DNA of 35,131 nucleotides from Bacteroidales bacterium (lineage in GTDB: Bacteria > Bacteroidota > Bacteroidia > Bacteroidales > UBA932): NCBI GenBank assembly GCA_017471965.1, contig JAFURF010000017.1:1-35131 (forward strand), given 5' to 3'. A program made the translations under genes and the position numbers. Below the pieces are notes generated by a model, which saw only the letters and a program-made list of their open reading frames with translations, was not told the origin of the DNA and ran no database searches. Below, piece after piece: positions 24,834 through 31,886 of the stretch; within the stretch, counting starts at the first letter, position 1; each line of letters begins with the position of its first letter.

Positions 24834-25370
24834 ATGATTATCCCCATGTCATCAACAAACTATCAGATTGACCATATCGACCAGAAAATCCTGTCGTTTC
24901 TGGTCAAGAATGCAAGAATGCCTTTTCTGGAGATTGCACGTGAGTGCAATGTATCCGGAGCAGCGATTCATCAGAGGGTGAAGAGGCTCGAAGCCAACGG
25001 AGTCATCACAGGTTCCCGCCTTCTGGTCAAGCCTCAGGCTCTCGGACTTAACGTATGTGCTTATGTGAGTGTATCCCTTTCCGAGGCTAACAAGTATCCG
25101 GAAGTCATAGAGTCATTCAAGAAGATCTCAGAAGTGGTCGAGTGTCATTTCGTGACAGGAAAGCATAACCTTCTGATCAAACTCTATTGCTTTGATCATG
25201 ACCACCTTATGCAGGTGCTCCTCAACACAATCCAGAAGATTCCATACGTTCAGCAGACCGAGACCCAGATATCTCTGGACCAGGCTATAGAGCGTCAGGT
25301 ATGGGTGAAGGAGTATCAGAACACCAGTTTCTCGGCAAGCGTCAAGAAGAAAAAGAAGGAAGCGAAATAA
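24834..25370 (+). CDS. Lrp/AsnC family transcription regulator
   Basis: A protein of 178 residues from ATG 24834; ATG 24846 (MSSTNYQID) is an equally plausible start and would shorten it by four residues. The N-terminal winged helix-turn-helix is clear: IDHIDQKILSFLVKNARMPFLEIARECNVSGAAIHQRVKRLEANGVITG, followed by the RAM-type ligand and dimerisation domain (AYVSVSLSEA, VVECHFVTGKHNLLIKLYC). These regulators usually sense amino acids and act as dimers or octamers. The C-terminus is lysine-rich (SVKKKKKEAK). The last 29 bases overlap the 3' end of the opposing ispD gene. The inverted repeat directly upstream is a candidate for autoregulation, and a terminator lies inside ispD at 25418-25450. 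The target genes cannot be told from here. Confidence 0.92.
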   Translation: MIIPMSSTNYQIDHIDQKILSFLVKNARMPFLEIARECNVSGAAIHQRVKRLEANGVITGSRLLVKPQALGLNVCAYVSVSLSEANKYPEVIESFKKISEVVECHFVTGKHNLLIKLYCFDHDHLMQVLLNTIQKIPYVQQTETQISLDQAIERQVWVKEYQNTSFSASVKKKKKEAK

Positions 25371-26049
25371 TGGCCCGGGCGAGAAGAAGATCGTCCTGAG
25401 TCGTAATCTTTATATTGAACCTCTCCCCAGTAATGAAGGAGAGGTTTTTTCCGTATTTCTCCACTACGGAACCGTCGTCAGTGAAGGAGGTTTCATATGG
25501 CTGACGATATGCTGCCTTTATGGTTTCGGAATGAAAGACCTGCGGGGTCTGTACACCATAAAGAAGGGACCGGTCCACATTGCATCCAGGCATTGCCACC
25601 AGTCCGTCTGTGCCTTTCTCCAGCATCTTCATGGTATCCACACAAGGCACCACAGGAATAAGCGCGTCTGTAGTCTCCGCCTTTGCGAACATGTCGCGCA
25701 CCAGTACCGGACTGACTAGAGGACGGACTCCGTCATGTACTGCCACAAGGGCTCCTTCCGGGACTTTATCCAGAGCGTTTCTTACTGAATGAAAGCGTGT
25801 TATGCCTCCTTTGACCAGAACCTGCGGGCAATCGAAATTATTCTTCAGACAATATTTCTTCCAGTAATCCATGTGATCCTGCGGCAGCACAGTTATCACC
25901 TTGATGTCCGGACATGCCTCCAGAAAGACCTCTATCGTCCTGTGGAGTATGGCTTTTCCGTCAAGTTCAATGAACTGCTTAGGCAGGGATGCGCCCATTC
26001 TGGTGCCGCTTCCGGCAGCCATTACAATCACATATTTCCTTCTTTCCAT
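25342..26049 (-). CDS. ispD: 2-C-methyl-D-erythritol 4-phosphate cytidylyltransferase
   Basis: A protein of 235 residues, the usual IspD size. It transfers CMP from CTP to MEP in the non-mevalonate isoprenoid pathway, which feeds undecaprenyl phosphate and quinones. Motifs: the nucleotide-binding VMAAGSGTRMGASLPKQF (about 9-26), VHDGVRPLVSP near residue 104, QTPQVFH near 170 and TDDGSVVEKYG near 190, then FNIKITTQDDLLLA. The start ATG at 26049 is divergent from mreB. Its 3' end overlaps the Lrp-type gene by 29 bases on the opposite strand. Nothing is missing from the active site. It is a single-gene unit as far as the window shows. Confidence 0.96.
   Translation of the reverse strand: MERRKYVIVMAAGSGTRMGASLPKQFIELDGKAILHRTIEVFLEACPDIKVITVLPQDHMDYWKKYCLKNNFDCPQVLVKGGITRFHSVRNALDKVPEGALVAVHDGVRPLVSPVLVRDMFAKAETTDALIPVVPCVDTMKMLEKGTDGLVAMPGCNVDRSLLYGVQTPQVFHSETIKAAYRQPYETSFTDDGSVVEKYGKNLSFITGERFNIKITTQDDLLLARAIISLPSFSS
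25418..25450 (+). terminator. Rho-independent terminator of the Lrp gene, inside ispD
   Basis: AACCTCTCC (25418-25426) and GGAGAGGTT (25438-25446) form a perfect 9 bp stem with an 11-base loop, followed by TTTT (TTTTTT counting the stem end). On the plus strand this is a standard intrinsic terminator 47 bases past the Lrp stop. It lies within the ispD coding sequence on the minus strand (about codons 200-211). Confidence 0.75.
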
Positions 26050-26068
26050 ACGTCTGAATTTGTTTTCA

Positions 26069-26076
26069 CAAAAATA
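26069..26076 (-). promoter_or_regulatory. Promoter -7 motif for ispD
   Basis: CAAAAATA reads TATTTTTG on the minus strand, an exact TAnnTTTG, 20 bases before the ispD ATG. No spaced TTTG was found. In an AT-rich spacer chance matches are likely. Confidence 0.4.
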
Positions 26077-26169
26077 ATAAGTTTGTTTTGATTTTTATCA
26101 GGGATATATGAGAGTTTTTTTGTAATTTTACGGCCTATTTTGTTAATCAGAAAAAACAGTAATAAAAAT

Positions 26170-27192
26170 ATGGCATTTTCATTCTTGACACAGGAGATTG
26201 CGATGGACCTCGGAACGGCCAACACCGTCATTTTCCAGAACGACCAGATCGTACTGGACGAGCCGAGCATCGTCGCCATCGACAACAATACAGGCAAGGC
26301 GATCGCCCTCGGACAGAAGGCGAAACTCATGCAGGAAAGGGAGAATCCGGGCATCAAGACAGTGCGTCCGATGAAGGACGGCGTGATCGCAGACTTCAAC
26401 GCGGCGGAGATGATGATCCGCGGATTCATCAAGCAGGTGAACAGCAAGCGCAGGTCTATCTTCACCCCTAACATCAAGATGGTGGTAGGTATCCCTTCAG
26501 GATCGACAGAGGTTGAAATCCGTGCGGTCCGTGACTCTTCGGAGCATGCAGGAGGACGCGACGTATACCTCATTTATGAGCCTATGGCTTCCGCCCTCGG
26601 TATCGGTCTCGACGTGGAGGCACCTAAGGGAAACATGGTGGTGGACATAGGAGGCGGTACAACAGAGATCGCGGTAATTTCACTCGGAGGCATCGTGGTG
26701 CAGGATTCGATCAAGGTGGCAGGAGACGTATTCACAAGTGACATCCAGCAGCACCTGAGGCAGCAGCACAACATCAGGGTAGGCCAGATCACGGCTGAGA
26801 AGATAAAGATAGCCATCGGAGCAGTCATCCCTGACCTTGACGAAGAACCGGAACCATATGCCATCACTGGTCCTAACCTCATGACCGCACACCCTGTACA
26901 TGCAACCATCACTTATCAGGAGATCGCACACTGCCTGGACAAGTCTGTTGCACGTATCGAGAACGGAATCATCCATGTGCTCGAACAGACACCGCCGGAA
27001 CTCTACTCGGACATCGTGGAGAACGGTATCCACCTTGCCGGCGGCGGATCGCTCCTCAGAGGACTTGCCAAGCGTCTGACCGAGAAGATCAACATACCGT
27101 TCTATGTGGCAGACGACCCTCTCAGGGCGGTGGCTCGTGGAACATGCCTTGCGCTCAAGAATACAGAAAACTACACCTTCCTGATGAGATAA
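26170..27192 (+). CDS. mreB: Rod-shape determining protein MreB
   Basis: A protein of 340 residues from ATG 26170 (MAFSFLTQEIAMDLGTANT); an upstream in-frame start at 26140 would add ten residues that are not typical of the family. MreB is the bacterial actin that forms membrane-bound filaments and positions the elongation machinery. The ATPase core is intact: phosphate 1 loop DLGTANT (13-19), phosphate 2 loop VDIGGGTTEIAVISLGG (about 158-174), and adenosine motif LAGGGSLLRGL near residue 290. The hydrophobic membrane-binding N-terminus MAFSFL is present. It opens the mreB-mreC-mreD-PBP2-rodA operon and is divergent from ispD. The TAA stop is in the same frame as mreC. Confidence 0.97.
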   Translation: MAFSFLTQEIAMDLGTANTVIFQNDQIVLDEPSIVAIDNNTGKAIALGQKAKLMQERENPGIKTVRPMKDGVIADFNAAEMMIRGFIKQVNSKRRSIFTPNIKMVVGIPSGSTEVEIRAVRDSSEHAGGRDVYLIYEPMASALGIGLDVEAPKGNMVVDIGGGTTEIAVISLGGIVVQDSIKVAGDVFTSDIQQHLRQQHNIRVGQITAEKIKIAIGAVIPDLDEEPEPYAITGPNLMTAHPVHATITYQEIAHCLDKSVARIENGIIHVLEQTPPELYSDIVENGIHLAGGGSLLRGLAKRLTEKINIPFYVADDPLRAVARGTCLALKNTENYTFLMR

Positions 27193-27195
27193 GTC

Positions 27196-28008
27196 TTGCG
27201 TAGAGGCAACTTCATATACCACCTGATCAATGCAGCAATCTTCGTAATCCTGGAGGTTGCTGCATTGAATATGCTCCATAGTAACGGCACCATCCAGAGA
27301 ATCTGGATATCAAAGGGGGTGCATGCCGTTTCCAGTGCCATATGGGGCGGTTCCCAGAGCATCGGAGACTATTTTTCCCTGAGAAAGAGGAACGACGCTC
27401 TGGCACAGGAGAATTTCAATCTGCGGCTTCAGCTGGCACAGATCGGTGCAGAAGCGGACTACCATGTCTCTGCGATCAATAGCGGAGAGGCGGGCAATTT
27501 CAGATACACACACGCAGAAATAGCCAAGATCAGCAACAACACCCAGCACAACTACATGATCATAGACAAGGGAAGTTCCGACGGCATCACTGAAGGCTCC
27601 GGTGTCATTACCGGAAAAGGAGCCGTAGGTGTCATCGATGCCGTGAGCAGCAGATATTCCTATGCCCGTTCATTCAAGAACCATGAGATGAACATCAGTG
27701 CACGCCTAGGAAAGCAAGGCGCTGTAGGACCGTTGAGTTGGGACGGAAAGAAAAGTGACGGAGCGATCCTGAAGGAGATCCCGCTCCATGTGGAATTCGA
27801 GCCGGGAGACACGGTGTTTACCAGCGGATTTTCATCCATCTTCCCTCCTGACATCCCTCTGGGCTCTGTAGGGGAAGCGAAGATCGTGAACGGAGCCACT
27901 TATGAAATCACAGTCACCCTGTTTGAGGATTTCGGTGCATTGAGATATGTGACCATAGTCGAAAACAAGGGAAAGGAAGAAATGGAAAAACTGGAGGGCA
28001 GGCAATGA
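27196..28008 (+). CDS. mreC: Rod-shape determining protein MreC (TTG start)
   Basis: A protein of 270 residues. The only plausible start is TTG 27196: the in-frame codon two before it is the mreB stop TAA, the membrane helix begins a few residues later (FIYHLINAAIFVILEVAALNML, about residues 6-26), and the first ATG in frame falls after that helix. MreC is a periplasmic scaffold that links MreB to PBP2. After the anchor come a coiled coil (LRKRNDALAQENFNLRLQLAQI, about 56-77) and the beta-barrel domains (NYMIIDKGSSDGITEGSGVITGKGAVG near residue 118, and VEFEPGDTVFTSGFSSIFPPDIPLG near 198). It is spaced 3 bases after mreB, and its TGA overlaps the mreD start as ATGA. A weak start codon could lower MreC output relative to MreB. 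Confidence 0.95.
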   Translation: MRRGNFIYHLINAAIFVILEVAALNMLHSNGTIQRIWISKGVHAVSSAIWGGSQSIGDYFSLRKRNDALAQENFNLRLQLAQIGAEADYHVSAINSGEAGNFRYTHAEIAKISNNTQHNYMIIDKGSSDGITEGSGVITGKGAVGVIDAVSSRYSYARSFKNHEMNISARLGKQGAVGPLSWDGKKSDGAILKEIPLHVEFEPGDTVFTSGFSSIFPPDIPLGSVGEAKIVNGATYEITVTLFEDFGALRYVTIVENKGKEEMEKLEGRQ

Positions 28009-28517
28009 AAGGACAGAACTTCGGACTATTGTATTTCCTGATGGCACTTGCTCAGATCATTCTGTGCAACTTCACCAATCTGGGACCATATGTCATGCTC
28101 TCACTGCTTCCTGCAATGGTGATATGTGTTCCACTTACCGTCAGCACCCCTCTTTGCATGCTTCTGGCATTCGCCACCGGGCTTTCTGTCGACTGGCTGT
28201 CAGAAGGACTTGTGGGGATCAATGCCGCTAGCGTCGTACCGGTTGCCCTGATGCGCAAGCCTCTGATAAGGTTCTTCCTCGGCGAAGACCTCATCACCAG
28301 AAGCGACAGTTTCTCATTCCGCAAGAACGGAATCGGAAAGATCACGATGCTCCTCTTTATTGCGACAGTCCTTTTCCTGGGCATATACATCATTTTGGAC
28401 GGAGCAGGCACAAGGCCTGTATGGTTCAACCTGACACGGCTGGGCGTATCTCTTGCATGCAACTGCATCCTCGCCCTTATCGTCACGAACATCCTTACCG
28501 TAGATGACCGCAAATAG
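28005..28517 (+). CDS. mreD: Rod-shape determining protein MreD
   Basis: A protein of 170 residues, of normal MreD length. It is a small integral membrane protein with about five hydrophobic segments: LLYFLMALAQIILCNF near the start, VMLSLLPAMVICVPLTV, LCMLLAFATGLSVDWLSEG, ITMLLFIATVLFLGIYIIL and VSLACNCILALIVTNIL. The signature GLSVDWLSEGLVG, with the family Asp, is present. MreD belongs to the elongasome and works with MreC; its exact role is not well defined. The start codon overlaps the mreC stop (ATGA at 28005-28008), a sign of coupled translation. Its TAG stop overlaps an AGGAGG sequence that precedes the PBP2 gene. Sequence conservation is low in this family, so identification also uses gene order. 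Confidence 0.92.
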   Translation: MKGQNFGLLYFLMALAQIILCNFTNLGPYVMLSLLPAMVICVPLTVSTPLCMLLAFATGLSVDWLSEGLVGINAASVVPVALMRKPLIRFFLGEDLITRSDSFSFRKNGIGKITMLLFIATVLFLGIYIILDGAGTRPVWFNLTRLGVSLACNCILALIVTNILTVDDRK

Positions 28518-28521
28518 GAGG
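28516..28521 (+). promoter_or_regulatory. Perfect Shine-Dalgarno AGGAGG before the PBP2 gene
   Basis: AGGAGG at 28516-28521 overlaps the mreD stop and lies 7 bases before ATG 28529. Most genes in this window lack such a site, as is normal for Bacteroidota, so this one stands out. Confidence 0.6.
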
Positions 28522-28528
28522 GAAGACG

Positions 28529-30373
28529 ATGAAACTCAACAGGGAGAACAAACTGCTCATCGGCCTATGTACAGCGGCCGCCATCCTTATTGCAAAACTG
28601 TTCAGCATCCAGATTCTCGACGACAAGTACAAACTTTCCGCCGAGAACAACACCATGGTGTATTCGACCATATATCCCACCAGAGGCGTCATCCACGACC
28701 GCTACGGCAACATTCTGGTCGGAAACAAGGTAGCCTATGACCTGATGGTGACTCCTAAGGAGGTGGAGCCTTTCGATACGCTCGCACTCTGCGAAGTCCT
28801 TGACATATCTCCGGAATTCGTCCGCGAGAAAATGCAGGAATACTACAGGAATCGCCGCAGGATCGGATACCAGTCTGTAGTGATGATGAAACTCATACCA
28901 CCGGAGACCTATATGAAGTTCGCAGAGGTGGCATACAAGTTCCCCGGGTTCAGAGGACAGGCCAGAAGCATCAGGGAATACCCGTTCAATGCCGGAGGAA
29001 ACCTTCTTGGCTACGTGTCTGAAGTCAACGCCAACTACATAGAGAAACATCCTGGAGAATATAAGCCGGGAGACTATGCCGGAATGACAGGCATCGAGGC
29101 AGCCCGTGAACGTGAACTTCGCGGAGAAAAGGGATACAACATCTGGCTCAGGAACTCAAGGAACAAGATCGAATCCCGCTACAGGGATGGAGAAATGGAC
29201 AAGGAAGCCATTCCCGGAGATGACATCACCACCACAATCGACGCCAGACTACAGCATTACGGACAGATGCTGATGGCAAACAAGGTCGGAAGTCTCGTGG
29301 CGATAGAACCGTCAACCGGAGAAATCCTGACACTTGTGTCAAGCCCCGGAATCGATGTGGACCAGTTGGCTAATATCGGGCAGCACTACAGGGAGATTTC
29401 GACAGATCCATACAAGCCTATGTTCAACCGTGCCGTGCAGGCATCCTACCCTCCTGGCTCTGTGTTCAAACTCGTCAACGGACTCATAGGACTGGAGGAA
29501 GGAGTGGTGTCGACAGGCACGCTCTACCCATGCAGCATGGGATATCATTTCGGCAAGAACAAACTTGGCTGCCATGCCCACAAGTCCCCGATAAACTTCG
29601 AGGAATCCATAATGATGTCGTGCAACGCCTACTACTGCTACATCCTGCGCGACCTTCTTGAAAACAAGAAATACGGTTCCATCGACGAAGCAATGGATAA
29701 ATGGAACGAATATGTCAGGAGTTTCGGCTTCGGCCAGAAACTCGGCAGCGACTTCCCATCCGAACTCGGAGGCTTCATCCCGGACTCGAAGTACTATAAC
29801 AAGGTCTACCGCAAAGGCGGATGGAAAGCCACTACAGTCATCTCTCTTTCCATCGGACAGGGAGAGATCGGATGTACGCCTCTGCACCTTGCCAATCTGT
29901 GTGCGACCATCGCCAACAGGGGCTTCTACTACACTCCGCACATCATCAAGGACTCGGATAACGTCACCATCGACCCGAAATACAAGGAAAAGAACTACAC
30001 CATGGTGGATACCACCCACTTCCCTAAGGTCGTGGGAGGAATGTACCGGGCAGTGAACAGCGGTTACGGCTCAGGAGGTACGGCAAGCGTGGCTGCTGTC
30101 GAAGGACTTGACATATGCGGAAAGACTGGAACGGCGCAGAACCCGCATGGACATGACCATTCGGTGTTCATCTGCTTCGCTCCCCGCGACAATCCTAAGA
30201 TAGCGGTAGCGGCATATGTGGAGAACGGAGGTTTCGGCGCCACATGGGCTGCTCCGATCGCATCACTCCTGACGGAAATGTATCTGAACGGAGAAATAGG
30301 CGAAAACAGAAAATACCTCGAAGACAGGATCCTGAACGGAGACCTGATGGACAGGGTAAAGGTAAAGAAATAA
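28529..30373 (+). CDS. mrdA: Penicillin-binding protein 2 (elongasome transpeptidase)
   Basis: A protein of 614 residues. One N-terminal membrane helix (about 9-28) is followed by the class B PBP dimerisation or pedestal region (RGVIHDRYGNILVGN near residue 52, GMTGIEAARERELRGEKG near 185) and the transpeptidase domain. Active-site motifs are complete: S311-V-F-K314 in YPPGSVFKL, S364-C-N366 and K532-T-G534 in CGKTGTAQNPHG. It crosslinks new peptidoglycan during lateral wall growth together with RodA. It lies 11 bases after mreD and 1 base before rodA, with a perfect AGGAGG ahead of its ATG. The order mreBCD-mrdA-rodA is typical and supports PBP2 rather than the division PBP3. Confidence 0.96.
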   Translation: MKLNRENKLLIGLCTAAAILIAKLFSIQILDDKYKLSAENNTMVYSTIYPTRGVIHDRYGNILVGNKVAYDLMVTPKEVEPFDTLALCEVLDISPEFVREKMQEYYRNRRRIGYQSVVMMKLIPPETYMKFAEVAYKFPGFRGQARSIREYPFNAGGNLLGYVSEVNANYIEKHPGEYKPGDYAGMTGIEAARERELRGEKGYNIWLRNSRNKIESRYRDGEMDKEAIPGDDITTTIDARLQHYGQMLMANKVGSLVAIEPSTGEILTLVSSPGIDVDQLANIGQHYREISTDPYKPMFNRAVQASYPPGSVFKLVNGLIGLEEGVVSTGTLYPCSMGYHFGKNKLGCHAHKSPINFEESIMMSCNAYYCYILRDLLENKKYGSIDEAMDKWNEYVRSFGFGQKLGSDFPSELGGFIPDSKYYNKVYRKGGWKATTVISLSIGQGEIGCTPLHLANLCATIANRGFYYTPHIIKDSDNVTIDPKYKEKNYTMVDTTHFPKVVGGMYRAVNSGYGSGGTASVAAVEGLDICGKTGTAQNPHGHDHSVFICFAPRDNPKIAVAAYVENGGFGATWAAPIASLLTEMYLNGEIGENRKYLEDRILNGDLMDRVKVKK

Positions 30374-30374
30374 G

Positions 30375-31883
30375 ATGAGGGATGCAGGAGGACATAGGGG
30401 CAGAGGCCTGGCGAAGACCATAGACTGGAGTCTGGTGGTCTGCTGGCTCGTACTCATCCTGATAGGATGGGCCAACATCTACGCATCAGTGCATGCAACC
30501 GAAGAAGGCTCCATATTCGACTTTGCCAGCAGAAGCGGCAAGCAGTTCGTGTGGATGGTGACCGCAATGGGAATTGCCGGCCTGATCCTGTTTGTCATTC
30601 CTCCACGTATATATGAAGGTGCAGCGCTGCCGATCTACCTTGCGGTCATCGGTCTGCTTGTGGCTGTCATCTTTCTTGGAATCGAGGTCAAGGGCTCCCG
30701 GTCATGGTTCGCCTTCGGCCCCATAAGATTCCAGCCTGCGGAAATATCCAAGATATCCACCTCGCTCATGCTTGCAGCCGTAATGAGTCAACTCGGCTAT
30801 AAGATAGGGCGATGGAAAGACTTCATCCCTACTGCTCTGATCATCCTCGTTCCGATGCTCATCATCGTAGGTCAGAGCGAGACTGGTTCCGCCCTTGTTT
30901 ATGTAGGCTTCATCTTCATGCTTTATCGTGAAGGACTCTCCGGATGGCTCATATTCATGGTAGGAATGGCCATTCTTACATTCATACTTACCCTCACAGC
31001 ATCTCCTTTTGTGGCTTGTCTGGTGCTCGTGAGCGTGGCATCTCTCTGCATTTGCCTGTATTCAGGCAGGTTCAAGTGGTGGCTGCTTATCTGCGTGCCT
31101 CTTATTGTCCTGATGGCATTTGTTCCGTCCATCATTGACTCTGTCACCGCGTCCGGAGAGAGTCTTGCGGAAGGGGTTGCGGAAGTTGCTGATGGTGATG
31201 CCACGGGTTCATTCGTCTCCAGGATAAAGCCTCTGTATATACTGCTGGGGCTTGTAGGAATCTCATTGCCTTTCGTCGCCTTCCAGGCCTTCCGCGAGCG
31301 CAACATGTTCACTCATCTTGCACTGATATCCCTGATCGGAGGCATCATACTGACTTTTTCAGTGGACTTCCTTTTCAATGACGTGCTTCAGGACCACCAG
31401 AGAAAACGTATCGAGGTTCTTCTCGGAATGAAGGAAGACCCCGCAGGCGTCGGCTATAATGTCAATCAGTCCATGATCGCAATCGGTTCCGGAGGCGCCT
31501 TCGGAAAAGGCTACCTCAACGGCACCCAGACCACATACGGCTTCGTTCCCGAACAGAGTACCGACTTCATCTTCTGCACCATCGGAGAGGAATGGGGCTT
31601 TGCAGGATGCACCTTTGTCATCCTGCTGTACGTATTCCTTATATGGAAGATCGTCAAGAATGCAGAACGCAGCAGGGAAGCCTTCACCAGAATATATGGC
31701 TACTGCGTCGCCTGCTGCATCTTCATGCATCTATTCATAAATATCGGAATGACCATAGGACTGATGCCTGTCATCGGTATTCCGCTGCCGTTCGTAAGTT
31801 ACGGAGGATCGTCACTCTGGGCCTTCACTGCCCTTCTCTTCATCTTCATAGCGCTCAACCGCAACGAGAGGAAGTACTTCTAG
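30375..31883 (+). CDS. rodA: RodA peptidoglycan glycosyltransferase (SEDS)
   Basis: A protein of 502 residues, a SEDS polytopic membrane enzyme that polymerises lipid II in the elongasome as partner of PBP2. Signatures: GSRSWFAFGPIRFQPAEISK (about 107-126), the catalytic Asp at D355 in MKEDPAGVGYNVNQS, GYLNGTQTTYGFVPEQSTDFIF (about 379-400) and the C-terminal GIPLPFVSYGGSSL. It is about 100 residues longer than RodA of many other bacteria; the extra length lies around residues 225-335 and includes additional hydrophobic segments and an acidic loop (SGESLAEGVAEVADGDATG). It starts 1 base after PBP2. The stop is doubled, TAG TGA, and the opposing ahcY stop begins right after, giving a 3-base gap. 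Confidence 0.96.
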   Translation: MRDAGGHRGRGLAKTIDWSLVVCWLVLILIGWANIYASVHATEEGSIFDFASRSGKQFVWMVTAMGIAGLILFVIPPRIYEGAALPIYLAVIGLLVAVIFLGIEVKGSRSWFAFGPIRFQPAEISKISTSLMLAAVMSQLGYKIGRWKDFIPTALIILVPMLIIVGQSETGSALVYVGFIFMLYREGLSGWLIFMVGMAILTFILTLTASPFVACLVLVSVASLCICLYSGRFKWWLLICVPLIVLMAFVPSIIDSVTASGESLAEGVAEVADGDATGSFVSRIKPLYILLGLVGISLPFVAFQAFRERNMFTHLALISLIGGIILTFSVDFLFNDVLQDHQRKRIEVLLGMKEDPAGVGYNVNQSMIAIGSGGAFGKGYLNGTQTTYGFVPEQSTDFIFCTIGEEWGFAGCTFVILLYVFLIWKIVKNAERSREAFTRIYGYCVACCIFMHLFINIGMTIGLMPVIGIPLPFVSYGGSSLWAFTALLFIFIALNRNERKYF

Positions 31884-31886
31884 TGA

